A DNA stretch of 42,053 nucleotides from Clostridiaceae bacterium (lineage in GTDB: Bacteria > Bacillota > Clostridia > Acetivibrionales > DULL01): assembly GCA_012840395.1 (NCBI GenBank), contig DULL01000103.1:1-42053 (forward strand), given 5' to 3'. Shown one piece after another: positions 25,901 through 35,267 of this stretch. The notes under the pieces were generated by a model. The model worked only from the letters and a program-made list of their open reading frames with translations, was not told the origin of the DNA and did not search any database. How positions within the stretch are numbered: the stretch's first letter is position 1; every line of letters begins with the position of its first letter. Position numbers and translations under genes: made by a program.

Positions 25901-26033
25901 CGTGAAAAAACAAAACTGCTGGAAATCATTTATTTGTAGTGGATATACTTAAAAATGGCAACAAAATAATAGACCCAATTTAGGATATGGTATAAAATGG
26001 GAAATAGGAGAAAAATGTATTAATTAATCATTG

Positions 26034-27263
26034 CTACTTAACTACTTTTTCTACTTTGTAACCAAGAGATTCAAGTTCTTTAACCATAGCCCTTTGTTTT
26101 TGATCAGATATCATTTTCGAATAATTGTCATGACCCATATCCTTAAAGGGTTCATTATTCTTAAACATGTGGTAGATTGCTACAAGCATAACCCTTGCTA
26201 CAGCTATTATGGCTTTTTTGTGACCTCTACGAGATGCAACTGATTTATACTTGGCACACAGGAATGAACTTTTGGATTTTACAGCTGCATTTGCACATTG
26301 ACAAAGAATAGGTTTAAGGTAAGAGTCACCTTCACCGATTTTAGTACTTTTCTTTTTACCAGCACTTTGGTTATTACGTGGAGATACTCCAGCCCACGAG
26401 CATAAGTGTTGGTCTGAAAAGAAAACAGACATATCGGTACCAATTTCAGAAAGTATAGTTTGTGCTGCCTTTTGCTTTATGCCTGGTATAGTTTCAAGAA
26501 GACTGATATAATATTGGTACGGTTTGGTTTTTTCAAGAATCAATAAGTCAACCTCTGCCAAGCATTCGTTAATTTGGAAGAAATGCTCCAGGATTACTTT
26601 GATTTTTGAAATTTGGTGCTCGGTTAGCTTACCATTAAGAGCTTCCTGAAGGTCAGGAATTTTCTTGTGGAGTTTTCCGTGGACAAATTCTCTTAAGTTG
26701 TCAGGAGATAGGTCTTCACCATTTAGCAGAGCTTCAATTATTTTGCGTGAAGACAAACCAGATGTATCAGAAACAACGTTTGAGAGCATGATATTACAAA
26801 CGGTTAAAGAGTTCTGAAGTCTATTTTTTTCAGAAGAGCGCATATTAGTAAGCTTGGTACGATAACGAGTCAACTCTCTTAGCTGTCGAATATCTTTTGG
26901 AGGAATAAAGCTACCGGGTACCAAACCGTGTCTGTGCAATTTTCCCAGCCATCTCGAGTCGTTAGGATCAGTCTTTTTACCTGGCATGTTTTTTACAAAA
27001 CGAGGATTAGCAAGAGTTATGTTACATGAATCTTCAAGGATGTTGAATACTGGAATCCAGTACTTACCGGTTGATTCCATAGCAACATCTTTACAGTTGA
27101 ATGATTCTAACCATTGTTTTAATCTGATAAGGTCATTGGTCATGGTAGAGAAAGTTTCGGTGTGGTCTGTAAATGTACCATCACTATTTGAGTTAATTAA
27201 AGTAGCAACAACAAATTTTTTGTGGACATCAATTCCACAACAAATAGGATAAAGAATATTAAT
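26034..27263 (-). mobile_element. IS110-family transposase, full-length frame, non-ATG start
   Basis: From 27263 the frame encodes 409 residues, normal for IS110. The first ~150 residues are the DEDD catalytic domain: GIDVHKKFVVAT, MESTGKYW and KKTDPNDSRWLGKL. The C-terminal domain has TIPGIKQKAAQTILSEIG and CSWAGVSPRNNQSAGKKKSTK with the conserved Ser. These enzymes are guided by a bridge RNA. The first ATG (27143) lies after GIDVHK and would remove the first catalytic Asp, so the true start must lie upstream; the only codon there in the usual place is ATT at 27263 after GGGGG, or the ATG was mutated. It is otherwise undamaged. Confidence 0.85.
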
Positions 27264-27269
27264 AAGTCA

Positions 27270-27480
27270 AAACCCCCAGTTAAATATTTAGGCATTGGCT
27301 GGATAACCTACAGACTGAGTTTATACTCGAAAATTAGCGTACGTGCTCTATGGCAACAATCATTTGTGCTCAAAGGTTATCCTACACATGTTAATATGCG
27401 AGCTTATCACAAAGGTGATTACATCAGTCGCCTCCTCGTGGTTTGTAGCATACCTATAATAACAATTATAACACTGGGGC
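27270..27480 (-). ncRNA. Candidate IS110 left-end/bridge-RNA region
   Basis: This non-coding DNA lies directly upstream of the transposase on the same strand, where IS110 elements carry their bridge RNA. It contains GGATAACC and GGTTATCC, 8-bp complementary arms about 75 bases apart, and on the minus strand an extended -10 box TGTTATAAT. The RNA itself and the element ends were not defined. Confidence 0.35.
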
Positions 27481-27560
27481 AATTTTTAAAAAGCTGCACA
27501 CAGTGCACAGATTTTTCATTATCATTTGTGCCGCTGAGAAGCAGCGGAATGGAGGTTAAT

Positions 27561-28265
27561 ATGGGAAATAGTAATGAAGTATATAATTCAATACTTGAAA
27601 TAATGGATAGACATTCCCCGTGTTTATTTGGAATAGCTGATATCTCGTATTCAGATTACGCAAGTCAATATAAATGTGCTTTGGTTATTGCTGTTCCTCA
27701 TAAGAAGATCATGACAAAAGATGTTTATTCAGAAGAAGAACTTGATGAATTAATATGTAAGGCATGTATAGATTGCGATGGGATAATCAGCCAGGTAGCA
27801 GATTTTTGTAGAGAACAGAACATAGAATACCATATTCCGCCAATAGCTCAGGAAAGTGAAAAATCATTAGTTGCTCCATTTTCATATAAATTTGCTGCGG
27901 TGAATGCCGGGCTTGGCTGGATTGGAAAAAACGACTTATTAATTACAAAAGAATACGGTCCTAGAGTAAGGCTTGCAGCTATACTATTAGGCTTTAATCT
28001 TCCAGTAGGAAAACCTATAAAAAATATTAAATGTGATGACAAATGCAATTATTGTGTCGAGGCATGTCCTTATAATTTTTTGAAAGGGGTAAAGTGGGAT
28101 GTCAATAAATACAGGGATGAATTAATAGATTATCATTCATGTAATAACAAAAGGAGTCTTTATATAAAGAAACATGGCAGAAAAAATGCATGTGGTTTAT
28201 GCATGGTGTCTTGTCCATTTGGAGTTGTCAAGGAGTGGTCAAACAAAGTGACTTCTGGGTTATAG
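27561..28265 (+). CDS. QueG-like double [4Fe-4S] protein
   Basis: A 234-residue protein. The N-terminal part has GLGWIGKNDLL, the signature of QueG and reductive-dehalogenase-like corrinoid proteins. The C-terminal part has two 4Fe-4S motifs, CDDKCNYCVEACPY and CGLCMVSCPFG. Full QueG (epoxyqueuosine reductase) is about 310-390 residues with HEAT-like repeats, which are lacking here, so the substrate may differ. GGAGG precedes ATG 27561. It stands alone beside the IS110 left end. A PTPS/QueD-like gene lies 8 kb away but is not linked. Confidence 0.75.
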   Translation: MGNSNEVYNSILEIMDRHSPCLFGIADISYSDYASQYKCALVIAVPHKKIMTKDVYSEEELDELICKACIDCDGIISQVADFCREQNIEYHIPPIAQESEKSLVAPFSYKFAAVNAGLGWIGKNDLLITKEYGPRVRLAAILLGFNLPVGKPIKNIKCDDKCNYCVEACPYNFLKGVKWDVNKYRDELIDYHSCNNKRSLYIKKHGRKNACGLCMVSCPFGVVKEWSNKVTSGL

Positions 28266-28356
28266 AGCAGTTTGAAACAATGAGCTTGCAAAACATTGAT
28301 ATGTTTCCTGATTATTAATAGTTATTTTTTATTAAATATTGATTCAATATGTCGCT

Positions 28357-28560
28357 TTACACCTGCAAATAATTTTCTCTGAGTAACTTCTTATGAAACA
28401 CATTAATATGAACAGCTAGGAAGCATACCAAACCTATAGAAATGCAATCATGAAGAATCAGGAGAATTGGCAACTGTTCCAGAACCATACCAAACAAACC
28501 GGTAAGAAATGAAATCAAAATCATTGCCAACAGAAGCTAGCGCTTGTCACCTAGTTTTTT
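28357..28560 (-). pseudogene. Membrane protein remnant (cytochrome/DUF4405-like)
   Basis: On the minus strand, LLAMILISFLTGLFGMVLEQ and HDCISIGLVCFLAVHINVF look like two helices with heme-type histidines, as in DUF4405 or ferric-reductase-like proteins. A TAG interrupts the frame and no start is seen. Confidence 0.45.
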
Positions 28561-28742
28561 CGATATGTAATGGTATGTACGATACTTAAAAGAAGAAATA
28601 AAAGTTGATACTTGTTGATACCAAATGATACTTGATTATACATATAACATTTTGATAAAATTATAATAAAAAAAAGCCAACTCAAATTACCGCGACTCAG
28701 TACAGCACCTCTCCGCCAAATTTTATGACAAGAGGTAAAACG

Positions 28743-30038
28743 ATGCCTGAAAAATTAAAACGAGGGAAAATTCCTGACACTTCAGAGAAGATCCTGTTTC
28801 TGTACTTCATCTTATTTGCGGCCGCTTTGTTTTTTGCTGCGTTTTTCTTTAATACACCCAAAGAAATATTGAGCGGGAATATTAAAATCATTACCTCTTC
28901 ATCAAACCTAATTACTGATTATTTTCATATCGCAAATATAGGCGCGACGTTTGTCAACGCCGCAATCATGGTACTTCAGGCGATTGTGGTAATAAAAATC
29001 AGCAAGGTACAGATAAACGGACTTATTGTTACCGCGGTTTTTACGATTGCCGGCTTTTCTCTTTTTGGAAAAAACATTTATAATTCAACGCCAATCATTT
29101 TTGGGGTGTTGGCTTATGCAAAGATTAGCAAAACACCGTTTCGCGCGCTGGTCCCGGTTGCCCTTTTCGGAACCGCGCTTGCCCCGCTTGTAAGCGAGGT
29201 TACCTTTAATTTCGGATTGCCCGTTTACATGGGTATACTTTGCGGAGTACTTGCAGGCTTTATTTCGGGCTTTATTATGCCGCTTCTGGCTAAGCATTTT
29301 TACGACTTTCACAAGGGATTCAGCTTGTATAACATAGGTTTTACGGCAGGAATTGTCGGCACATTATGCATTGCTGTTTTCAGAAGCTTCGGGGTGGAAG
29401 TCAATACCGTTTATTTTGTTTCCAGTGGAAATAACAAGCCGCTTGCAATCTTCGTCTTTTCCATATTCGCGGGTATACTGTTGGTCGGATTGTGTCTTAA
29501 TCGTCTGTCGTTCAAAGACTATATGAAACTTCTTCGCGAATCCGGACGAGGATGCGCCGACTTTTTGGACGGTTACGGTATCGGCTTGGTATTAATCAAT
29601 ATGGCGGTTTTGGGTATACTTTCAACGCTCTATACTCTTATTGTCGGAGGAGAGCTAAACGGACCGACAATTGGGGGAATCCTCACCGTCGCAGGTTTCG
29701 GAGCATCGGGGAAGCACCCTTTCAATGTCATCCCGATATTGCTAGGCGTTTTCTTAATTGGCTTTTTCAGCATCCATGACGTTAGCTCAACCTCGGCTCT
29801 TCTGGCCGCCCTCTATGGCACGACGCTTGCTCCGCTTAGTGGCCACTATGGTATTATACCGGGCGTGATTGCCGGTGGAATACATATTGTTTTTACAACC
29901 AACCTTACCTTTTTACACGCAGGCATGAACCTCTACAACAACGGCTACTCGGGCGGATTTGTCGCTGCCTTAATGGTGCCGATTCTTGATAAGATATTTG
30001 AAAACACTAATAAGAACAGCAACTGGTTGAATGAATAA
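28743..30038 (+). CDS. DUF1576 multi-pass membrane protein
   Basis: A 431-residue protein with about ten membrane helices and repeated glycine-rich loops (GASGKHPFN, PLSGHYGI, GMNLYNNGYSGGF). It matches the DUF1576 family, common in Firmicutes and of unknown function; an internal duplication is visible between the two halves (FHKGFSLYNIGFTAGIVG versus LHAGMNLYNNGYSGGFVA). AGAGGT precedes ATG 28743; ATG 28725 is an alternative. Its GC content is higher than that of its neighbours, which may indicate another origin. A perfect terminator follows. Confidence 0.85.
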   Translation: MPEKLKRGKIPDTSEKILFLYFILFAAALFFAAFFFNTPKEILSGNIKIITSSSNLITDYFHIANIGATFVNAAIMVLQAIVVIKISKVQINGLIVTAVFTIAGFSLFGKNIYNSTPIIFGVLAYAKISKTPFRALVPVALFGTALAPLVSEVTFNFGLPVYMGILCGVLAGFISGFIMPLLAKHFYDFHKGFSLYNIGFTAGIVGTLCIAVFRSFGVEVNTVYFVSSGNNKPLAIFVFSIFAGILLVGLCLNRLSFKDYMKLLRESGRGCADFLDGYGIGLVLINMAVLGILSTLYTLIVGGELNGPTIGGILTVAGFGASGKHPFNVIPILLGVFLIGFFSIHDVSSTSALLAALYGTTLAPLSGHYGIIPGVIAGGIHIVFTTNLTFLHAGMNLYNNGYSGGFVAALMVPILDKIFENTNKNSNWLNE

Positions 30039-30050
30039 GTAAAAAATTGT

Positions 30051-30073
30051 GCGACCAAACAGTGGTCGCTTTT
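30051..30073 (+). terminator. Terminator after the DUF1576 gene
   Basis: GCGACCA and TGGTCGC pair perfectly around a five-base loop, followed by TTTT. It lies 12 bases after the stop codon. Confidence 0.85.
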
Positions 30074-30094
30074 GTCGGTGATAAAAATAAAATT

Positions 30095-30300
30095 ATGGCA
30101 CAGGAATGGGCTAAGCCGTTCTACAAATCCAAGGCGTGGCAAGTTGTATGGCAGTTTTTATAATATCACGGTACGCCTTTGCGAACGGTGTGGAATGCCC
30201 GGAAAAAACGTACATCATCATAAAGTGTATTTGACGCCCGGGAACATCAACAACCCTCAAGTATCTCCGCCTTATCTAACCCTTTGCCTTATCCCATCCA
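30095..30300 (+). pseudogene. HNH endonuclease remnant (phage type), frameshifted
   Basis: ATG 30095 reads MAQEWAKPFYKSKAWQ, the usual start of small phage-type HNH proteins. After a frameshift near 30155 it continues LCERCGMPGKNVHHHKVYLTPGNINNP. The zinc CxxC and the His-His pair are kept but the second half (LCxxCH) is missing. Confidence 0.6.
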
Positions 30301-30567
30301 CTGTAAGTTACGCTTGTCAACGGGCATAATTTCGCGCATCCGTTATAGCTTGTTTTTCTCTGAACAGATAATACCCCATAAAACTATGCTCGACCTATTC
30401 CAAAAAACGTTTAAGTATTTCTTCTATATGGTCTAAAGAAAAACTTAGTTTCATAGGAGAGAAATTCAGGACTATACTTTGGTTAAAGGATGTTATAGTT
30501 GATTTTTATAAGCATAGTATTCTACAATCTATTTAGGAATTAATTATTGATCAAGGAGATGGATTTA
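30301..30567. other. AT-rich intergenic sequence
   Basis: Short frames only. Nothing identified. Confidence 0.4.
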
Positions 30568-30972
30568 GTGACATATGTTTTATTATGGACACTAATCTCT
30601 ATAGTTGTCTTTATAATGTTGTTTTACGTTCTATGGATAAATGGCTATCTGATTAAAAGCAGAAAGACCTCTCTTTTATTTGTAGGTTCACTTAGACCCC
30701 AAAATAAATGTAAGTTAAAATTTATAGATTGTAATGGTTATATTAAAAAAGTTGTTAAAATAAGAGAAAGTCGTAATTATAAATTTACTTTTAACAGTAA
30801 TATTACAGATGGATATGTCACAGCTGAATTACAGGACGTAAACAGAAGGATATTGTTGCAGTTAGACAAAGACAATCCTGAATCAGCTGTAAAATTAGAA
30901 AAAAATTATCGATATTATCTTGTTTTGAGGTTTGTAAAAGCAGGAGGTGAATTTGATCTTACTTGGAATTAG
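30568..30972 (+). CDS. Membrane-anchored protein of unknown function
   Basis: About 134 residues. One N-terminal helix (YVLLWTLISIVVFIMLFYVLW) is followed by a beta-rich extracellular or cytoplasmic domain (FVGSLRPQNKCKLKF...YVTAELQDVNRRILLQL). No family was recognised. AAGGAG lies at 30552; GTG 30568 is at the right spacing, while ATG 30559 is too close and TTG 30547 is upstream of it. Confidence 0.55.
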   Translation: MTYVLLWTLISIVVFIMLFYVLWINGYLIKSRKTSLLFVGSLRPQNKCKLKFIDCNGYIKKVVKIRESRNYKFTFNSNITDGYVTAELQDVNRRILLQLDKDNPESAVKLEKNYRYYLVLRFVKAGGEFDLTWN

Positions 30973-31009
30973 AACTACCTATAACAATGCTGTTTATAAT
31001 GACTAAATA

Positions 31010-32032
31010 GTGATAATTCTTACTTTTTCGTTTGCTGCTTGCAATATGGGCAAAAATGAAAACAGCTTGTCGATTGACAGTTTTGAACAAATAAATACGA
31101 CAACAGGCGTATTACCAACCGATGAACAGAATACCTTAAGTTCACTCACTACTTCGGAATTACTCGGTTTTGAGGGCGGCAATATAGGAGCAGGAGGCTT
31201 GGTTTGTAGTGGAAAGGATGGCTGCATCTATTACCGCAGTGAAAGCGATGGTTGGAAACTGTATAAAGCAAAACCTGACGGCTCTGGAAAAACAAAACTC
31301 AGTAATCGTGTGCAAGGGTATATAAATGTTCTTGAAGGATGGGTATATTTTTGTGATTTTACGGACGATTTTTCTATTTATAAAGTAAGAACTGACGGTA
31401 CAGATGAAACAAAACTTGTTGATGGATACTGCAATAACCTTTATGTCACTGAAAGCGGAATGTACTTTGACATGCGTGATAGAAATAATTCTCCACAAAT
31501 ATATTATGCGGACTTGGACGGTAAAAACATGAAAATGCTTATGCCAGATGCATCTCTAATGTACTATTATAAAGGCAAGATTTATATGGGCACAGGGCAG
31601 CTTGGAGTATATGACATAAAGACAGGAAATGAGAAAGTACTTGTCGAGACATATGTACATAATGTTTCCGTTGATGACAGTGGGATTTATTATTGGGCTG
31701 CAGACAAGGGAGAATTTCACCGCTTGGATTTGGACGGTGGTAATGACAAAGTAATTATACGCAGTGGTGATTATTTTAATTATTGTGGCGGAAACCTCTA
31801 CTATGAAGGCATTAGTGAAAACAAAAACGGTCCATGCCACACGATAAACTCCCTAAATATAGCTACAGATAAAATAGTGATTTTACTGGAGGAAGCAAAC
31901 GAATCGGTGGGATATGTTTATGTTGCAGGAGAATATCTTTATATGCGCGCTTCATTGCGTGAGAGTATCCTTGTAAACGGAAAACTGGATTGCATTGCCA
32001 GACTTGATGGTGGAGTAACGATTTGGGATTGA
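31010..32032 (+). CDS. DUF5050-like propeller lipoprotein, damaged start
   Basis: About 340 residues. The first residues (ILTFSFAACNMGKNEN) are the end of a lipoprotein signal with lipobox FAAC, but the usual basic residues are missing and GTG 31010 has no ribosome binding site. An ATG at 31000 (MTK) is one base out of frame, so the start may be frameshifted. The rest holds repeated strands (GCIYYRSESDGWKLYKAKPDGSG, IYKVRTDGTDETKLV, IYYADLDGKNMKML, HRLDLDGGNDKVI) of the DUF5050 propeller type, a probable ligand-binding surface domain. Confidence 0.65.
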   Translation: MIILTFSFAACNMGKNENSLSIDSFEQINTTTGVLPTDEQNTLSSLTTSELLGFEGGNIGAGGLVCSGKDGCIYYRSESDGWKLYKAKPDGSGKTKLSNRVQGYINVLEGWVYFCDFTDDFSIYKVRTDGTDETKLVDGYCNNLYVTESGMYFDMRDRNNSPQIYYADLDGKNMKMLMPDASLMYYYKGKIYMGTGQLGVYDIKTGNEKVLVETYVHNVSVDDSGIYYWAADKGEFHRLDLDGGNDKVIIRSGDYFNYCGGNLYYEGISENKNGPCHTINSLNIATDKIVILLEEANESVGYVYVAGEYLYMRASLRESILVNGKLDCIARLDGGVTIWD

Positions 32033-32165
32033 ATTACATTGTCATTTTTTATTTCGATATGGTTTTACACGGCTACATCAGACTCTGGAATTAAAAGTCA
32101 GACAATTCTTGCCATTGTTCACACATAGGCATATAATAACTTTATAAAATTAAAGAGGAAAGTAT

Positions 32166-32540
32166 ATGAAAATAAATTTAAGTTCAACTTGCGGTAATTC
32201 GCCTAAAAATAAATTTGTCCAAGATTACACTGTTAAACTTTTATCGTTTGATTTTGACAATTTGGCTAATATGTCGGTTGAAAATGTCAAAATATTGTTC
32301 CCTGATAGAGGTCTGATAAAGGGAAAATCAAATCTTATTGATATTAAAAAATATCTAAAAACCGATATTAAAGTGCTAACGATTGATTCCTCAATATCTC
32401 ACGGAAAATATGGAGCTGTGCTTTGTGAAATCAGTGATAATGAAAAAGACTATAAAATTTCTGTTCATTACATTTTTGAGAACACGAAGGCTGAACTCAT
32501 TGAAGAAGCAATTGTTATAATAGCTGAAATAAAAAGATAA
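32166..32540 (+). CDS. NTF2-like/SnoaL-like small protein
   Basis: A 124-residue protein with an alpha-helix then a curved beta-sheet pattern, ending VHYIFENTKAELIEEAIVI. It resembles NTF2-like proteins, a fold used for small-ligand binding or as an accessory domain. No catalytic residue is certain. AGAGGAAAG precedes the ATG. It stands alone. Confidence 0.5.
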   Translation: MKINLSSTCGNSPKNKFVQDYTVKLLSFDFDNLANMSVENVKILFPDRGLIKGKSNLIDIKKYLKTDIKVLTIDSSISHGKYGAVLCEISDNEKDYKISVHYIFENTKAELIEEAIVIIAEIKR

Positions 32541-33005
32541 GACTTTTTGGAGGACTTACTAACCGGGGAAATTGCCAAACAGCTGAATATCAACGAAAAC
32601 ATTGTTTTACAATTTATTTCAGATGTCTGAAAAACTTCGGAAACTCATGGACAAAGAACAAGGCCAGGCAGAACTCAAGGAGTATACCTGTCATGAATGC
32701 AAAGCATAGGAATTACTGCTGAAGTAAATAGAAATGAAATACCTTATCTGGTGGTGGCTAAAGGGGTATCCCAGGAAGGTAGCTTTGGCATCGAATTTAT
32801 TGAGTCCCCTCAAGTTTTATCTTGGAAAAAATGTCCCCATGGTTTTACCATTCCGTGGGGAGAGAATCTGTCGGGGGGTCAGCATAGGATGTTGCTGTCT
32901 TTTGATTTCAAAGATATCTTGTAGAACATAGTTGAATCATTAATGTTAATAGTCACAGTTTGCCGATATTAATATAAATACTATTTTAGCAGGAGGTAAG
33001 GAGAT
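32541..33005 (+). pseudogene. Decayed coding stretch of unknown family
   Basis: Pieces read TGEIAKQLNINENIVLQFIS, then in another frame KLRKLMDKEQGQAELKEYTCHECKA, resembling the end of a helix-turn-helix or zinc-ribbon protein. A further frame from ATG 32697 to 32924 encodes 75 residues (NEIPYLVVAKGVSQEGSFG...PHGFTIPWGEN) without a recognisable domain. No good start signals are present. Confidence 0.35.
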
Positions 33006-33590
33006 ATGATAAATTCAGTCAATTTTTCGGGTGTAGTAAACCCAATGAATGTAAATGAGAAAAATGCTTCAAAACAGGAAAATAAGATGGAAACAACTGT
33101 CGAACAAGAAGCTTATATTGTTGATATTGGGAACATATCAGAAAAGAAAGTAACCTATAGTAAACCAGGAGTTGTGAAGCCTGATATCAAGAGAATAGAG
33201 CAATTGAAAAAGGAAGCAGAAGACGCATTAAGACCATTAAGACAAATGGTAGAAGAATTATTAAAGAAGCAAGGAATGTCTTTCAAGGTTGCAAATCCTA
33301 AGCCATATGAAGGAAAAATGGTTGAAATTGATGACGAGACAAGGGCAGAAGCTCAAAGGCTTATTTCTGATGACGGAGAATATGGCATTGAGAATACTGC
33401 CAATAGACTTTTTGAATTTGCCAAAGCAGTATCAGGTAATGATAAAACAAAGATTAATGAATTAAAATCAGCTATTGAGCTAGGATATAAGGCAGCAGAA
33501 AAAGCTTTTGGCGGAGAATTACCTGAAATATGTAAAAAGACACTTGAGCGTACAATGGAAAAATTGGATCAATGGGCAGCGTCAGAATAG
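33006..33590 (+). CDS. Conserved hypothetical protein
   Basis: A 194-residue protein, probably cytoplasmic and soluble. A disordered N-terminus precedes a helical domain beginning PDIKRIEQLKKEAEDALRPL and ending LPEICKKTLERTMEKLDQW; GEYGIENTANRLFEFAKAVSG is a conserved-looking centre. Similar proteins occur in many Clostridia and Bacilli from memory and have no assigned role. GGAGGTAAGGAG precedes ATG 33006, and a hairpin follows, so it is a single-gene unit. Confidence 0.7.
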   Translation: MINSVNFSGVVNPMNVNEKNASKQENKMETTVEQEAYIVDIGNISEKKVTYSKPGVVKPDIKRIEQLKKEAEDALRPLRQMVEELLKKQGMSFKVANPKPYEGKMVEIDDETRAEAQRLISDDGEYGIENTANRLFEFAKAVSGNDKTKINELKSAIELGYKAAEKAFGGELPEICKKTLERTMEKLDQWAASE

Positions 33591-33608
33591 AAATAAGTAT
33601 TAGTTATA

Positions 33609-33643
33609 AGGCATCTATCTACCAGTAGGTGCTTATTTTTTTG
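33609..33643 (+). terminator. Terminator of the 33006 gene
   Basis: AAGGCATCTA and TAGGTGCTT form an imperfect hairpin followed by ATTTTTTT. Confidence 0.65.
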
Positions 33644-33864
33644 CCCTTCACAACCCGGATTAGTCCGATTTTTGTAGAAATTGATAATAATTTGAATATA
33701 TTGACGGTTCATAGGCAATAATGGCATTTATGAAAAATGAAGAACATTTACAGATATCCTTTTGACTCATTACATAGGGTTGAAGGTAGGATATTTCAGA
33801 AATTGGGTTGAAATCTTACTATTAAAACATGTTTCCTCATACGGATTATTTTCAATAATAACCG

Positions 33865-33964
33865 AGAAACACATTGATATGTTCCCATGTACAGATGGTT
33901 TCTCAAAATCCTCACAGACATCAATTCCATCAACTTGAACCACGTTGAGGCTGTAGTTCTAATG
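33865..33964 (+). repeat. Dispersed GACATCAAT repeat (copy 3)
   Basis: It starts CATTGATATGTTCCCATG and contains GACATCAATTCCATCAACTTG, shared with copies 2, 4 and 5. Its minus strand keeps an open frame with VDGIDV and PSVHGNISM, running to about 33770. Confidence 0.7.
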
Positions 33965-34020
33965 TGTGCGTCCGGCCAAGCTGGCAAAGCGCTGACAGGT
34001 GAAAGTCTTGTAGACAAAAA
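33965..34020 (+). mobile_element. Possible group II intron 5' end, truncated
   Basis: It begins GTGCGTCCGG directly after repeat copy 3, with TGACAGGTGAAAGTCTTGT further on. The GTGCG start and the ACAGGTG/CCTGT element resemble domain I of bacterial group II introns. Similarity ends at ~34020; no reverse transcriptase gene is present. Confidence 0.4.
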
Positions 34021-34427
34021 GATATAGCTCGATAAGAAAAAAAGAAATTTTTATTGAGATAAAATTATGGTTTATTTGGTTTATCGTGGTTATGAGGGCA
34101 AAAAGGGAGAACGTGTTCTGGGTAAAAACATTAAAGTGCTGGGCAGCGAGACATCAGTAATAGAAATATGCAGTAATTGGATAAAGAATTCAGAATGAGG
34201 ATTATAGTTTACCATGACATAAAATTGCAGGTCAGCTTAAACTCGAAAAATGTTTATTGGTGTGTTTGCCTGTCTTAATTTTGGGTATTAATATAATATA
34301 TCAAAATATTCCAGGGCAAGTCGATGATTTAATAATTATTTATTCTGAACTGTTAAATTTCAGTTTGCCGTGAATCAATTAATAAACAAATGAGGTCAGT
34401 TTGATTATAAAAAAGGAGGCCGTCCAT
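34021..34427. other. Decayed stretch with small frames
   Basis: An ATG frame at 34066-34197 encodes 43 residues (VYRGYEGKKGERVLGKNIKV) of unknown type. It is followed by the decayed piece of the 19295 gene and AT-rich DNA. Confidence 0.35.
34193..34265 (+). pseudogene. Decayed fragment related to the GGCT-like gene at 19295
   Basis: GAATGAGGATTATAGTTTAC and following bases match 19798-19870 over about 70 bases. The Trp codon TGG of LPWQEI is TGA here (34215-34217). Confidence 0.6.
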
Positions 34428-35267
34428 ATGGAACGAAGAATTAGTCAACAAGTCAGAGGTTATAGAACTAAGGACGGAGCTGGAGTAAGTTTGGTTAGAG
34501 TATTGTGGAACCAAACTGTTCATGTATTTGACCCAATTTTACTGCTCGATTCCTTTGACAGCACAAATCCGAATGATTATAAAGAGGGATTTCCCATGCA
34601 TCCTCACAGAGGTATTGAGACAATCAGTTATGTGTATCGTGGCTTTATGACTCATAAGGATAGCTTGGGTAATGAAGAAACAATTGGTGATGGAGAGGTA
34701 CAATGGATGACTGCAGGCTCTGGTATTATGCATGAAGAAAAATTGCCGGCTGCCGAGCGCTTGCTTGGTGTACAACTCTGGCTGAATCTTCCATCAAAGG
34801 ACAAACTGGCTTCTCCAGCTTATCACAGTATCAAGAACTCAGACATCGAAGAATTATTTTTTCATTGGGGTAAGCTAAGACTATTGGCCGGCGAGTTTGA
34901 AGGGAAAAAAGGCTATTCGGGCAAATATCTTCCTCTTAACTATTACGATTTACATATAAACCCAAAACAGGCTGTTATGATTAATACAGAAATTGAGAGC
35001 TCTGTCATGGTATTTACTCTTCTGGGAGAAGCTTATATCGGAGGTGAGCTGGTAAAGGAAAAGACAGCAGTAAAGCTTTCCTTCGGTGACCATGTTGAGA
35101 TAAAAGCCGCAGATAAAAAATCACAGGTTTTATTCATCAGTTCAAAGCGACTGGGAGAACCGGTGGCTTGGGGAGGTCCTATAGTAATGAACACTAAGGA
35201 AGAATTGAAAAAAGCTTTTGATGATTTGAAAAAAGGCACATTTTTAAAAGAAAAAATCTCTTATTGA
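34428..35267 (+). CDS. Pirin-family bicupin
   Basis: A 279-residue protein with the pirin metal-binding motif PMHPHRGIETISYV (two His) and further ligands in SGIMHEE. The C-terminal cupin half includes VMVFTLLGEAYIGGE and GEPVAWGGPIVMN near the end. Bacterial pirins bind iron; some have quercetinase activity or redox-sensing roles, so the function here is open. AAAGGAGG precedes ATG 34428. It is a single gene. Confidence 0.9.
   Translation: MERRISQQVRGYRTKDGAGVSLVRVLWNQTVHVFDPILLLDSFDSTNPNDYKEGFPMHPHRGIETISYVYRGFMTHKDSLGNEETIGDGEVQWMTAGSGIMHEEKLPAAERLLGVQLWLNLPSKDKLASPAYHSIKNSDIEELFFHWGKLRLLAGEFEGKKGYSGKYLPLNYYDLHINPKQAVMINTEIESSVMVFTLLGEAYIGGELVKEKTAVKLSFGDHVEIKAADKKSQVLFISSKRLGEPVAWGGPIVMNTKEELKKAFDDLKKGTFLKEKISY

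Noticed and set aside
27222..27560. Longer start for the QueG-like gene from 27222
   Set aside because: The extra 113 residues come from the IS110 left end and overlap the transposase; ATG 27561 has a strong GGAGG.
32955..32980. Sigma-D (flagellar) promoter before the 33006 gene
   Set aside because: GCCGATAT resembles the -10, but no TAAA lies 15 bases upstream.
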